A stretch of 64,000 nt of DNA from Flammeovirgaceae bacterium UBA2366. Its GTDB lineage: Bacteria > Bacteroidota > Bacteroidia > Cytophagales > Cyclobacteriaceae. The stretch is from assembly GCA_002344065.1 (NCBI GenBank), contig DDTK01000004.1:1-64000 (forward strand). Direction: 5' to 3'. Under the pieces are notes generated by a model. The model had not been told where the DNA came from and made no database searches. It worked only from the letters and a program-made list of their open reading frames with translations. Positions 51,695 to 60,310 of the stretch are shown in pieces. The number at the start of each line of letters is the position of its first letter. Position 1 is the stretch's first letter. The translations under genes were made by a program, and so were the position numbers.

Positions 51695-52291
51695 ATGAGA
51701 AATATTCTAGTAATATTATTAATCACCTTTCATGCCTCATTCGCTCAACTTCCTGAAAAACCGGAAGATGTTAGTCCGCTATTGATTGGTGAGAGATTCC
51801 CACCAACTATTTTACAAACACTCGAGGGAAGTGAAATTTCCTCAGAAACCATTTTCAGAAACCGGAAAACTATATTAATTTTTTATAGAGGTGGCTGGTG
51901 TCCCTATTGCAATATGCACCTCAGTGAAGTGGGACAAATGGAAAGTGAACTCATTAAACTCGGCTACTCCATTGTAGCTGTTAGTCCGGATACACCGGAA
52001 AACCTGAAAAAAAGTGTAGAAAAGAACAAGCTCACCTACACCCTGCTCTCGGATAAAGCTGGTACATTCGCCAGGGTGGCAGGGCTTGCCTTTAAAGCTC
52101 CGACCAGCTACCAAAAAATGCTAAGTGAAATTCAGGGCAAAGATGCAGAGTTATATCTTCCTGTTCCGGCCTTGTTTATTGTGGATGAAAACAGTGAAAT
52201 TCTTTTTGAGTACATCAATCCAAATTTTAAAAAACGTGTCAGCGGAGAATTGTTGATTGCTGCAGCAAAAGTTTTTGCAAACGCTAAATAG
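51695..52291 (+). CDS. Exported peroxiredoxin-like (AhpC/TSA) protein
   Basis: A 198-residue thioredoxin-fold protein with a signal peptide (residues 1-17, ending SFAQ). The active site is FYRGGWCPYCNMHL, where the first Cys of WCPYC matches the peroxidatic Cys of AhpC/TSA-like proteins, and PVPALFIVDENSEI is the cis-Pro segment. It likely reduces peroxides or maintains thiols in the periplasm. It follows hmgA by 69 bases and probably has its own promoter. Confidence 0.88.
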   Translation: MRNILVILLITFHASFAQLPEKPEDVSPLLIGERFPPTILQTLEGSEISSETIFRNRKTILIFYRGGWCPYCNMHLSEVGQMESELIKLGYSIVAVSPDTPENLKKSVEKNKLTYTLLSDKAGTFARVAGLAFKAPTSYQKMLSEIQGKDAELYLPVPALFIVDENSEILFEYINPNFKKRVSGELLIAAAKVFANAK

Positions 52292-52301
52292 CGCAGCTGA
52301 G

Positions 52302-52916
52302 TTACTGCTTCAATATCCAGTCTTCAATCACCTTAGGGTACCAGAAATACTCCAGTTTATGCACGTTGCTGGCAATGTCTTCCGGTGAATCGGAGGCTTT
52401 AACCGGGCAAATACCTTTAAAGAGGATTTCGCCCTCATCGTAATGTTCATTTACTTTATGAATGGTAATGCCTGTTTCGGTTTCCCCGGCTTGCTTTACC
52501 GCTTCATGTACTTTCATACCGTACATTCCCTTTCCTCCGAATTTTGGTAACAAGGCCGGATGAATATTGATAATCTTCCCTTGAAATAAACGGATCAGGT
52601 TTTCAGGTACCAGCCATAGAAAGCCCGCCAGCACCAGGTGCGTTATTCCATGTTCTTTTAACCAGTTCGCCACATCATTCGTTTCCCTGAATTGTTTTCG
52701 GTCAAACAGAAAAGTTGGAACATTATAATTGGCAGCACGTACCAGGGCATATGCTTCGGGGTTGTTGGAAAGCAGTACAGCTACTTTTATCGTTGGATGA
52801 TCAGAAAAGTATTTGAAAATCTCTTCCGCATTGGTCCCACTTCCGGATGCAAAAATCGCAAGTCGATGCGTTGATGCGTTGATGTGCTGATGTGCTGATG
52901 TATTAGTGTGCGTCAA
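52302..52916 (-). CDS. purN: Phosphoribosylglycinamide formyltransferase PurN
   Basis: A GART of about 188 conserved residues: FASGSGTNAEEIF at the N-terminus, HPALLPKFGGKGMYG containing the catalytic His, and ETGITIHKVNEHYDEGEIL with the catalytic Asp. It transfers formyl from 10-formyl-THF to GAR in purine synthesis. There is no ATG before the conserved start; the only suitable start is TTG at 52916, which would add the Thr/His/Ser-rich leader THTNTSAHQHINASTH encoded by a word repeat. Either the TTG is used or the true start has been displaced by the repeat. Confidence 0.9.
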   Translation of the reverse strand: MTHTNTSAHQHINASTHRLAIFASGSGTNAEEIFKYFSDHPTIKVAVLLSNNPEAYALVRAANYNVPTFLFDRKQFRETNDVANWLKEHGITHLVLAGFLWLVPENLIRLFQGKIINIHPALLPKFGGKGMYGMKVHEAVKQAGETETGITIHKVNEHYDEGEILFKGICPVKASDSPEDIASNVHKLEYFWYPKVIEDWILKQ

Positions 52917-53003
52917 CTTTCTTGCAGATTAAACTTTACAAATATTTTTCCTATATAAAATCAACACATAAGCACATCAACACCTCCGCACCTAAGCACA
53001 TTA
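52866..53003. repeat. Inverted word-repeat pair flanking the purN start
   Basis: The left part (52866-52911) consists of GATGCGTTGATGTGCTGATGTG words; the right part (52961-53003) consists of AACACATAAGCACATCAACACC words. The two are imperfect reverse complements, around an AT-rich core 52912-52960. The left arm overlaps the first codons of purN and the right arm overlaps the last codons of the UbiA gene. Function unknown; I recall similar CACATCAGCACATC runs in other Bacteroidota. Confidence 0.6.
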
Positions 53004-53846
53004 GATCAGGGCCATACTTAAAATACCCAGCAACATAATCACTTTGCAAAAACTGCTTAACCAGGAGAAGTCGCGCTTGGTATCTGCCTTAATCAGTTGC
53101 ATCACCAACCAGGCTAGCGGTACAAAAAGCATCATTATAAAATAGATCAATGGCAGCTTTACATACATAAGGTTGATGAACAAGACTACCGCGCCAAAAA
53201 CAGCAAGCATTCCATATACAAAATTCTTTGTTTTTCTGATACCCCAAACAATGGGCAGGGTTTTGCATCCGTAGGTGTTGTCGCCTTTTAAATCTTCCAT
53301 GTCTTTAATCACTTCGCGGATCAACGTCATGAAGAAAGCAAAAACCGCATAGATGATGACCAACAGGTTGTTTTGATAGTACAGCACATTTAGCACGGCA
53401 ATGGAAGTTCCGGTAAGCAGAGCAACTGCCAGGTTCCCTACAAAAGGCAATCGCTTAAGCAGGTTGGAATAAAACCACAACAGCGAAACTGAAAAAATAT
53501 TGATGACTACAATCCACCACGACAATAACACAGCTATGGCAATGCCGGAGAAAGAAAGTACTCCATGCAATAAAATGGCAATTCTCCGGGGTACACTTCT
53601 GCCCACCACTACCCGGTTCGGGTTGTTTACCAGGTCAATTTTAACATCGTAATAGTCGTTTATAACATACCCACCGGCAGCAATTAATGCTGATGAAAGA
53701 GCCAATAAAAAAAGTCTCCAATCAGAAAAAATATCCCTTTTAAGGAGAAACCAGGCCGTAAAATATTGAGCAAACACCAGAATCAACAGGTTCCAGGTGC
53801 GTGTAAGACGAACCAGAGATTCAATAAAGGTTTTACGGGAGCTCAT
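53001..53846 (-). CDS. UbiA family prenyltransferase
   Basis: About 281 residues from the ATG at 53846; a GTG at 53918 is rejected because it lies in the loop of the upstream terminator. The protein has about nine TM helices and a first motif NDYYDVKIDLVNNPNRVV (variant NDxxD) near residue 70, with a second Asp-rich region VIKDMEDLKGDNTYGCKTLP near 160-180. The family attaches polyprenyl chains to aromatic rings or glycerol phosphate. The exact acceptor cannot be told. Confidence 0.9.
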   Translation of the reverse strand: MSSRKTFIESLVRLTRTWNLLILVFAQYFTAWFLLKRDIFSDWRLFLLALSSALIAAGGYVINDYYDVKIDLVNNPNRVVVGRSVPRRIAILLHGVLSFSGIAIAVLLSWWIVVINIFSVSLLWFYSNLLKRLPFVGNLAVALLTGTSIAVLNVLYYQNNLLVIIYAVFAFFMTLIREVIKDMEDLKGDNTYGCKTLPIVWGIRKTKNFVYGMLAVFGAVVLFINLMYVKLPLIYFIMMLFVPLAWLVMQLIKADTKRDFSWLSSFCKVIMLLGILSMALI

Positions 53847-53900
53847 ACGTAAACGTGAATGCCAAAAGTACAAAACAACCCGACAAGTACCGATTATAAA

Positions 53901-53931
53901 AAACCCCTGCCATGACACCTGGCAGGGGTTT
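53901..53931 (-). terminator. Strong intrinsic terminator after the thiamine receptor gene
   Basis: AAACCCCTGCCA (53901-53912) and TGGCAGGGGTTT (53920-53931) form a perfect 12-bp stem with a 7-nt loop. On the minus strand a T tract follows. It separates the receptor from the UbiA gene. Confidence 0.9.
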
Positions 53932-53954
53932 CACGCAAGGGTAATTACTCATCT

Positions 53955-56402
53955 TTAAAAACCAATCGTAATCATCGCCATAACATTTCGGCCGGCTTGT
54001 GGGTAGTAAAAATTCTCGCGGTAAACTTCGCCTCCACCAAGATAACCGTAGGTGTACCCATTGGATTCATACTCAATGTCAAACAAATTATTAATCAGCA
54101 CACTAAAACCAACTTCCCTCAACTGCCTGGGTCGCAAACTGTAAGCGAACCTCAAGTCGTTTGTCAGGTAGCCTGCAATTTGCCGATTTGTATTGGAGGT
54201 GTTATCCAAAAACTGGGGACCAACATACTTGGTAAGTAAGGATATTTCACCGGCTGATACAGGCAAGAAGCGCAACACCGAACCGGCAATCAAGTTAGGA
54301 GAAAAAGCTATATCCGAATTTGTATAGGTGTTAACCACAACATTAAACTCATCAAAATTCAATCCGTAGTCGTACAGTACTTCATTAAACTCCCTGATCT
54401 TGTTCCGGCTCAGCGTTAGATTAGCATTCCAGATTATTTTTTCGGATAGCTTGAACATCGCATCAGCCTCGATGCCCAACCGATAGCTATTATCAACATT
54501 TGTACGGATAGGGGCACCCACATCATTCAACGCACCGGTAAGCACCAGTTGGTTTTTATAAATCATCCAATATACGTTTATGTTAAAGGCCTGCCGCTGT
54601 GAATTTCTTCTGAATCCAAGCTCTAGGTTTCTCAGGGTTTCATGTTTGGGTGAAAGGTTTTCCGGGTTGTCGATGAAATCCTTACGCACCGGCTCACGGT
54701 TGGCTATTGCATAGGAGGCATAAAGCTGTTGCGTATTTTTAAGATCAACTACCAGGCCGGCTTTTGGATTGAAGAAATTATACTGAACATCAACATCGAA
54801 ATTATTCTGGCGATTGTCATTACCTGCAGTGGTGTAACCAATACCCCGGTATTGTAAATCCAGAAATGCATTGAGCATGGATGTTACCTGGTAATTATTT
54901 TTCAGATACATGGTAAAATCCTGTTTTTCAGCATCGCTGAAATAGTAGCGATAGTCTTTCGGAACGGCCGTTACCTGCGACCAGATGATTTCTCCAAAAT
55001 GCCGGCCATCATAGCGGTTCCATGCACCACCTAACAGACTGCTCCATTTGTCTTTCTCATACGCAAGGGAAAAAGTGAGTCCGTAAAAATCATTGTCGAG
55101 CCAACGCTTGCGAATAATGTCGCTTCGGGTAATGGTGGAATCACCTATTGTTACGGGATTTAGCCCGTAATTGCTAAACCGATCGTTATATCGATATTCT
55201 TCATAAAAACCCCTGCCATAAGTATAATGCAGTGAAACGTTTCCGGTAAGAAAATCTGTAAACTGATGTGATGTGTGCAGTTGATAATGATCCTGAGCAT
55301 AATCATCAACTTGATTTTCGTAGGTGTAAATATTAAAGGTGCGGTTATTTGAATTCAGCAAGTGTTGTGTCTGTTCTTCGTTCCAGCCCTCGTTGGATGC
55401 CGTAACCAGCATGGCCTCTTCGTCATTGTTCAATCGTGATTCAGGTACGCCATACCAGCTTTGATAGGTAACTTCTTTACCTCCAAAGGCAATAGCTTTA
55501 AGAACTGTTTTTCCGGAATAATACCCTGCTGAAAAATAGTATGATGATAAATCTGAGGATGCGCGATCAATAAAACCATCGGAAGAAATTTTTGAAACTC
55601 TTCCATCAATAGCCCATCGGTCGCGTATCAACCCTGTTCCAAAGCCGAGTGTGTTTCGCCACGTATTAAATGAACCAAAAGAATTTATATACTCTGCGTA
55701 TGGATCCTGATTCAGCGTAGTGGTCTGTAAATTAATGCTGGCACCAAATGCCCCCGGACCATTTGTGGAAGTGCCCACACCACGTTGAATTTGCACGCTT
55801 TGCGTGGATGAGGCGATGTCAGGAATATCCACCCAAAACACACCTTGCGATTCGCTGTCGTTGAAGGGTATGCCATTCAGTGTAACGTTAATGCGGGTGG
55901 CATCGCTTCCGCGGATGTTGATGCCGGTGTACCCAATACCATTGCCCGCATCGGAAGTAGTGACCACAGAAGGCGACCAATTTAAAAGAAGGGGTAAGTC
56001 CTGACCAAAGTTTTGCTTGCGCAGCGTGGGTTTGTCAACGGTTGAAAAGGTAGTTGGTGTTTTATCACCCGCCCGGGTTGCGGATACAATTACTTCATCT
56101 GTAAACGTTACTAACTCCTCCAGCATAAAACTATTTTCCGCACCAGCCTCAAGTAGAATGCGCAGGTTTTTATATCCTACAAACCTGATCTCTGCGTCAT
56201 AAGCCTTGCCTGCCAAACCTTCAAACTGAAAAACACCTTCGGCATTCGTTACGGTTGTTTTACCCCCCTTCAAAAGCGAAACCGTGGCACCAGCCAAAGG
56301 CTGTTGGGTACTCTGGTCGCGCACAACACCACGCACCTGGGCAAATGCCAGCGCACATCCCGACAGTAAAAGCATTACTGTCCACATCATTCTGTTAAAC
56401 AT
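53955..56402 (-). CDS. TonB-dependent receptor, thiamine-type, under TPP riboswitch
   Basis: An 815-residue receptor with signal peptide (residues 1-22, ending AFAQ), a carboxypeptidase-regulatory-like domain (residues 23-105), the plug (about 110-225; TNINIRGSDATRINVTLNGIPFNDSES-like INIRGSDATRIN and GVFWVDIPDIASSTQSVQIQRGVGTS) and a 22-strand barrel ending in FYYPQAGRNVMAMITIGF. The upstream TPP riboswitch makes import of thiamine or its phosphates the likely role; Bacteroidota receptors of this kind were named Omr1 (recalled). Terminated independently. Confidence 0.93.
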   Translation of the reverse strand: MFNRMMWTVMLLLSGCALAFAQVRGVVRDQSTQQPLAGATVSLLKGGKTTVTNAEGVFQFEGLAGKAYDAEIRFVGYKNLRILLEAGAENSFMLEELVTFTDEVIVSATRAGDKTPTTFSTVDKPTLRKQNFGQDLPLLLNWSPSVVTTSDAGNGIGYTGINIRGSDATRINVTLNGIPFNDSESQGVFWVDIPDIASSTQSVQIQRGVGTSTNGPGAFGASINLQTTTLNQDPYAEYINSFGSFNTWRNTLGFGTGLIRDRWAIDGRVSKISSDGFIDRASSDLSSYYFSAGYYSGKTVLKAIAFGGKEVTYQSWYGVPESRLNNDEEAMLVTASNEGWNEEQTQHLLNSNNRTFNIYTYENQVDDYAQDHYQLHTSHQFTDFLTGNVSLHYTYGRGFYEEYRYNDRFSNYGLNPVTIGDSTITRSDIIRKRWLDNDFYGLTFSLAYEKDKWSSLLGGAWNRYDGRHFGEIIWSQVTAVPKDYRYYFSDAEKQDFTMYLKNNYQVTSMLNAFLDLQYRGIGYTTAGNDNRQNNFDVDVQYNFFNPKAGLVVDLKNTQQLYASYAIANREPVRKDFIDNPENLSPKHETLRNLELGFRRNSQRQAFNINVYWMIYKNQLVLTGALNDVGAPIRTNVDNSYRLGIEADAMFKLSEKIIWNANLTLSRNKIREFNEVLYDYGLNFDEFNVVVNTYTNSDIAFSPNLIAGSVLRFLPVSAGEISLLTKYVGPQFLDNTSNTNRQIAGYLTNDLRFAYSLRPRQLREVGFSVLINNLFDIEYESNGYTYGYLGGGEVYRENFYYPQAGRNVMAMITIGF

Positions 56403-56462
56403 TCTTTATTTTTTGTTAAACCCGCAGGCGCAGAGGGGACTGTACCATGCTTACAAGTTTAT

Positions 56463-56545
56463 TTGCCGTCCCTTCGGCCGCATTACCGGCATCAGGTTCT
56501 ATGGGTATAATCTCAGCCCGTTATTATGAGGCACCCCTTACTGAC
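56463..56545 (-). promoter_or_regulatory. TPP (THI-element) riboswitch
   Basis: The minus-strand sequence contains the conserved blocks of the aptamer in order: AAGGGGTGCC, CTGAGA followed by TATACCC, GAACCTGAT, then GGTAATGCGGC and GAAGGGA. A -7 element TACCTTTA (56547-56554) lies just before it. The next 60 bases before the receptor ATG hold CAGTCCCC, which could pair with GGGG of the aptamer and alter expression (inference). Confidence 0.93.
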
Positions 56546-56664
56546 GTAAAGGTAGGAAGAAAGACGTTAGAAGAAAGTCTTTAGAGTACAGAATTTAGGA
56601 TATAAAGGAATGACCGACTCATTCAAAATTCTAACTTCTACGCTCTACATTAATTCAAAAATTC

Positions 56665-56672
56665 TACATTTG
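56665..56672 (+). promoter_or_regulatory. Possible -7 element of the biotin-carrier gene
   Basis: TACATTTG is a perfect TAnnTTTG and ends three bases before the ATG at 56676, suggesting a leaderless start. A -33 TTG is not visible at the expected place. Confidence 0.4.
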
Positions 56673-56675
56673 AAC

Positions 56676-57170
56676 ATGTTTCAAGCCACGGTAAACAACA
56701 AATCATTTGAAGTTCAGCAAGATGGAGATAACCTTTTTGTAAATGGGGAGCTCCTGAACTGGGACGTTGTAAAAGTTCAGAATGGGTATTTCCACATCAT
56801 TTATAACCACAAAAGTTATCGGGCAGAAATTGTAAAGACCGATCCAGCAACCAAAACCTTTACATGGAAAATCAACAACCGGCTCTATACTGTAAACCTT
56901 AAAGACAAATTCGATTTGTTGTTGGAGAAGTTAGGCATGACCCATGCTGCCGGCAACAAAGTGAATTCTGTAAAAGCCCCTATGCCAGGGCTGATTATCG
57001 ATTTGAAAGTAAAAGAAGGTGACACGGTAAATCAGGGCGATCCGCTTCTCATACTGGAGGCCATGAAAATGGAAAACATTCTAAAATCTCCGGGTGATGG
57101 TGTGGTTAAAACGATCAAAATCAAAAAAGGAGATAGTGTGGAAAAAGGTCATGTATTGATCGAATTTTAA
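56676..57170 (+). CDS. Biotin/lipoyl carrier protein of an acyl-CoA carboxylase
   Basis: About 164 residues from the ATG at 56676. The C-terminal half is a biotinyl domain with the site EAMKMEN (biotinylated Lys131) framed by PMPGLIIDLKVKEGDTV and IKKGDSVEKGHVLIEF; the N-terminal half resembles the carrier partner of propionyl/methylmalonyl-CoA-type carboxylases of Bacteroidota. It carries CO2 between carboxylase subunits in the cytoplasm. Carboxylase genes are not adjacent. Confidence 0.88.
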   Translation: MFQATVNNKSFEVQQDGDNLFVNGELLNWDVVKVQNGYFHIIYNHKSYRAEIVKTDPATKTFTWKINNRLYTVNLKDKFDLLLEKLGMTHAAGNKVNSVKAPMPGLIIDLKVKEGDTVNQGDPLLILEAMKMENILKSPGDGVVKTIKIKKGDSVEKGHVLIEF

Positions 57171-57278
57171 AAGGCTAAACCGGACTATTCTGCACTTCCT
57201 TAGCTCAACCTCCTGTAGTCGATTATTATAACTTATTGCCCAATCGCCTTATATTTACAGGATTTTTACACGCAATTC

Positions 57279-57986
57279 ATGAAATACAAACGCATTTTGC
57301 TCAAACTCAGCGGTGAAGCCCTGCAGGGATCCAACAAAACCGTCAACATTGACCCCGCAGTACTCGAACAATACTCCGAAGAAATAAAAACTATTAAAGA
57401 AGCCGGTGTTGAGTTGGCCATTGTGATTGGAGGCGGGAATATTTTCAGGGGCGGTCAGGCAGAAGCGTTGGGCATTGACCGGGTACAAGGCGATTACATG
57501 GGTATGCTTGCTACGGTTATCAATGCCATGGCCTTGCAAAGTGCATTGGAGCGCCACGGACTCTATACCAGGCTTATGTCGGGTATGAAAATGGAACAGG
57601 TTTGCGAACCGTTTATCAGGCGCAGAGCGATTCGCCACCTGGAAAAAGGCCGGATCGTTATTTTTGGAGCCGGTATTGGTAATCCCTATTTTACCACCGA
57701 CTCAACCGCAAGTTTGCGCGCCATTGAAGTGCAGGCGGATGTTGTGCTGAAAGGAACCCGTGTTGATGGTGTTTATAATAAAGATCCTGAAAAGTTTAAA
57801 GATGCAGTGCGCTACAATGAGTTATCCTTTCAGGAAGCCTACGAAAAAAATCTGAACATTATGGACATGACAGCCTTTACGCTGTGTATGGAAAATAAAC
57901 TGCCCATTATTGTTTTTGATATGAACAAAAAGGGGAATTTATTAAAAGTAGCGCAAGGCGAAAAAGCAGGAACGCTGATTAGTTAA
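57279..57986 (+). CDS. pyrH: UMP kinase
   Basis: A 235-residue amino-acid-kinase-fold protein: KRILLKLSGEALQG at the N-terminus, VIGGGNIFRGG near 47-58, DYMGMLATVINAMALQ, and GTGNPYFTTDSTASLRA-like GIGNPYFTTDSTASLRA, all hallmarks of PyrH. It phosphorylates UMP to UDP. It is upstream of frr as in most bacteria, 47 bases away. Confidence 0.96.
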   Translation: MKYKRILLKLSGEALQGSNKTVNIDPAVLEQYSEEIKTIKEAGVELAIVIGGGNIFRGGQAEALGIDRVQGDYMGMLATVINAMALQSALERHGLYTRLMSGMKMEQVCEPFIRRRAIRHLEKGRIVIFGAGIGNPYFTTDSTASLRAIEVQADVVLKGTRVDGVYNKDPEKFKDAVRYNELSFQEAYEKNLNIMDMTAFTLCMENKLPIIVFDMNKKGNLLKVAQGEKAGTLIS

Positions 57987-58033
57987 ACCTTATAAATTTG
58001 CGCGCTAAGAGATCGGTACTAAATTGAAACGCT

Positions 58034-58588
58034 ATGGAAGAAATTGAATTATACCTCGAAGACGCTAAGGAAAGCATGAATAAGGCATTCAATCATGTGG
58101 GTCATGAGCTAACGAAAATAAGGGCCGGTAAAGCTAACCCCTCAATGTTGGATGGTATACAGGTTTCATATTACGGAAACATGACTCCGCTTAACCAGGT
58201 TTCATCCTTAACAACACCTGATGCACGTACAATTTTTATTAAACCTTGGGAAAAAAATATTATTCAGGAAATTGAAAAGGCTATTCGCGATGCTAACCTG
58301 GGGTTGAATCCACAAAATGATGGACAGCAGGTTATTGTAAACATACCCATGCTTACGGAAGAAAGACGCAAACAACTGGTTAAGCAAGTTGGACAGGAAT
58401 GTGAACACGGCCGTGTGAGTGTCCGGAACATCCGGAAAGACACCAACGAACACCTGAAAAAAATAAAGGGTGCTTCAGAAGATGATATAAAAGACGCTGA
58501 AGCAACGGTTCAAAAACTAACTGACGAATTCATCAGTAAGATTGATGCCTTATTGAAAAAGAAAGAAGCCGAAATTATGACTGTGTAA
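58034..58588 (+). CDS. frr: Ribosome recycling factor
   Basis: A 184-residue protein with AFNHVGHELTKIRAGKANPSMLDGI near the N-terminus, TIFIKPWEKNII, NIPMLTEERRKQLVKQ and VSVRNIRKDTNEHLKKI. It splits post-termination complexes with EF-G. It is followed by a strong terminator. The length is normal. Confidence 0.96.
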   Translation: MEEIELYLEDAKESMNKAFNHVGHELTKIRAGKANPSMLDGIQVSYYGNMTPLNQVSSLTTPDARTIFIKPWEKNIIQEIEKAIRDANLGLNPQNDGQQVIVNIPMLTEERRKQLVKQVGQECEHGRVSVRNIRKDTNEHLKKIKGASEDDIKDAEATVQKLTDEFISKIDALLKKKEAEIMTV

Positions 58589-58608
58589 AAGTCCTCATCT
58601 AAAAGAAT

Positions 58609-58640
58609 AAAAAGTCGGGTATCCCCCGACTTTTTTGTTT
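58609..58640 (+). terminator. Terminator of pyrH-frr
   Basis: AAAAAGTCGGG and CCCGACTTTTT pair around a short loop (58620-58624) and run into a T tract ending GTTTTC. It is 21 bases after the frr stop. Confidence 0.9.
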
Positions 58641-58678
58641 TCAGAATTACTACCTTCGATACTCAACGCCTCATCCGT

Positions 58679-59098
58679 ATGGAAAATAAAAGTTTTGGTC
58701 AACGTGCTAAACAAACTACCATGAAATTCATAAAACGCTTCCTCCTTATAATGCTGGTACTTGGCATCGGCACTTTAGCCTTTTTGTATTGGGGTGTTTA
58801 CGAACGTGGCGTGTGGGCCGGAAAGGTACTAAGCGTATCAGAAAAAGGTATGATCTTTAAAACCCATGAAGGAAAGATATCCATGGAATCATTTGGTGCG
58901 CTGAAAGGCACAAGCCCTATAGCAGAAACCCGTGATTTTTCGGTGGAAAAAGGTGAGACCGAGGTAATCAAAGCGCTTGAAGATGTTGCTTTAAAAGGCG
59001 AACGTGTAAATCTTCATTTCATTAAACGCTATGCCAGCTTTCCCTGGCGGGGAGATACAAAATACTTTGTAGTGCGGGTTGAACAGGCTACCCAGTAA
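58679..59098 (+). CDS. Membrane-anchored protein of unknown function
   Basis: A 139-residue protein with one TM helix (FLLIMLVLGIGTLAFLYWGVY) and a 90-residue outside domain (GMIFKTHEGKISMESFGAL, NLHFIKRYASFPWRGDTKYFVVRVE). I recall similar Bacteroidota proteins being annotated as 6-phosphogluconate dehydrogenase, which the size and sequence do not support. An internal ATG at 58721 is an alternative start. Function unknown. Confidence 0.8.
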   Translation: MENKSFGQRAKQTTMKFIKRFLLIMLVLGIGTLAFLYWGVYERGVWAGKVLSVSEKGMIFKTHEGKISMESFGALKGTSPIAETRDFSVEKGETEVIKALEDVALKGERVNLHFIKRYASFPWRGDTKYFVVRVEQATQ

Positions 59099-59125
59099 GA
59101 TGCCAGCTTCTTACTAACTCAACTC

Positions 59126-60310
59126 ATGCCCCACAAAACCCCGACTTATATTTTTTATACTATTATCATCAGTCAGTTTTGTTGTACATCACTTTGGTTT
59201 GCCGTAAATGCCGTTTTACAACAAGCGCAAACTGTTCACAACTGGCCGGTTGAAGCACTCGGGTATGTAACTTCATCTGTACAGCTTGGGTTTATTATCG
59301 GCACACTCACCTTTTCATTACTAGGGCTTTCTGATCGGTTTTCTCCTTCGTTTATCTTTTTCTTATGCAGTATACTGGCAGCAGGGTTAAATGCACTATG
59401 CCTTGCAGATGCTGAATCACTTAATCTCACACTCTTCAGCCGGTTTGCTACCGGTTTTTTTCTTGCCGGTGTATATCCTGTGGGCATGAAAATCGCCTCC
59501 GACTGGAAACAAGAAGGTCTTGGCCATTGGCTCGGAGCACTTGTGGGTGCACTTGTGCTTGGCACCGCTTTCCCGCACGTACTTAAACTGGTACCTGGTT
59601 TTATTGAACCCGCACAACTTATTATTGCTGTTTCATTGCTTGCCTCATTGGGCGGGTTGATTATGATTTTGCTTGTAAAAGATGGCCCATTCCGAAAACC
59701 TGCACAGCGTTTCTCATTTTCAGATGTTCGCGATGTTTTTCGCACTACATCTTTTAAAGCACCGGCATTCGGGTATTTCGGCCACATGTGGGAGTTATAC
59801 GCGTTCTGGGCGTTTGTTCCGGTGATCCTTCTTTCTCATCAAAACTTCGTTCAGTATAACTTTTCATTACCGCTTTGGTCTTTTGTGATTATCGCTTCCG
59901 GTTTTTTGGGTTGTGTTATTGGCGGGAAACTCTCCTTGAATGTTGGTAGTAAACCCATTGCGGGAATTGCGCTTGCTTCTTCGGCCTTGTGTTGCCTGAT
60001 CTCACCAGTACTCTTTCAAACAAACGTTGAGACATTTCTCGCCTTTATGATGTTTTGGGGGTTTATGGTCGTGGCTGACTCACCTCAGTTCTCAGCTTTG
60101 GTGGCCTTTCATGCACCGGCACATATTCGCGGCTCAGCCATTACCATTACTACCTGTATCGGTTTTGCCATAACGATTGTAAGTATTCAGCTATTGAATT
60201 TGCTACAGCAACATATTTCTCCGCGGTACTTATTACTTTTATTGACGCCAGGTCCATTGTTGGGGTTAATCTGGCTTTATCCGCTTAAAAAAACATCATG
60301 GAAAAAATAA
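59126..60310 (+). CDS. MFS transporter
   Basis: A 394-residue 12-TM transporter (YIFYTIIISQFCCTSLWFAVNAVLQ at the N-terminus; ISVSLLASLGGLIMILLV and similar helices later). It shows the loop FSLLGLSDRFSPSF after TM2 and MKIASDWKQEGLGHWLG after TM4, typical of the nitrate/cyanate-like MFS group, but the substrate is unknown. It overlaps the next gene by 13 bases in a different frame. Confidence 0.88.
   Translation: MPHKTPTYIFYTIIISQFCCTSLWFAVNAVLQQAQTVHNWPVEALGYVTSSVQLGFIIGTLTFSLLGLSDRFSPSFIFFLCSILAAGLNALCLADAESLNLTLFSRFATGFFLAGVYPVGMKIASDWKQEGLGHWLGALVGALVLGTAFPHVLKLVPGFIEPAQLIIAVSLLASLGGLIMILLVKDGPFRKPAQRFSFSDVRDVFRTTSFKAPAFGYFGHMWELYAFWAFVPVILLSHQNFVQYNFSLPLWSFVIIASGFLGCVIGGKLSLNVGSKPIAGIALASSALCCLISPVLFQTNVETFLAFMMFWGFMVVADSPQFSALVAFHAPAHIRGSAITITTCIGFAITIVSIQLLNLLQQHISPRYLLLLLTPGPLLGLIWLYPLKKTSWKK

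Noticed and set aside
53847..53918. N-terminal extension of the UbiA protein starting at a GTG
   Set aside because: The start codon sits in the loop of a strong terminator of the upstream gene, and the extension does not look like family sequence.
59236..59787. 183-codon open frame opposite the MFS gene
   Set aside because: Antisense to a well-formed 12-TM transporter; no family resemblance.
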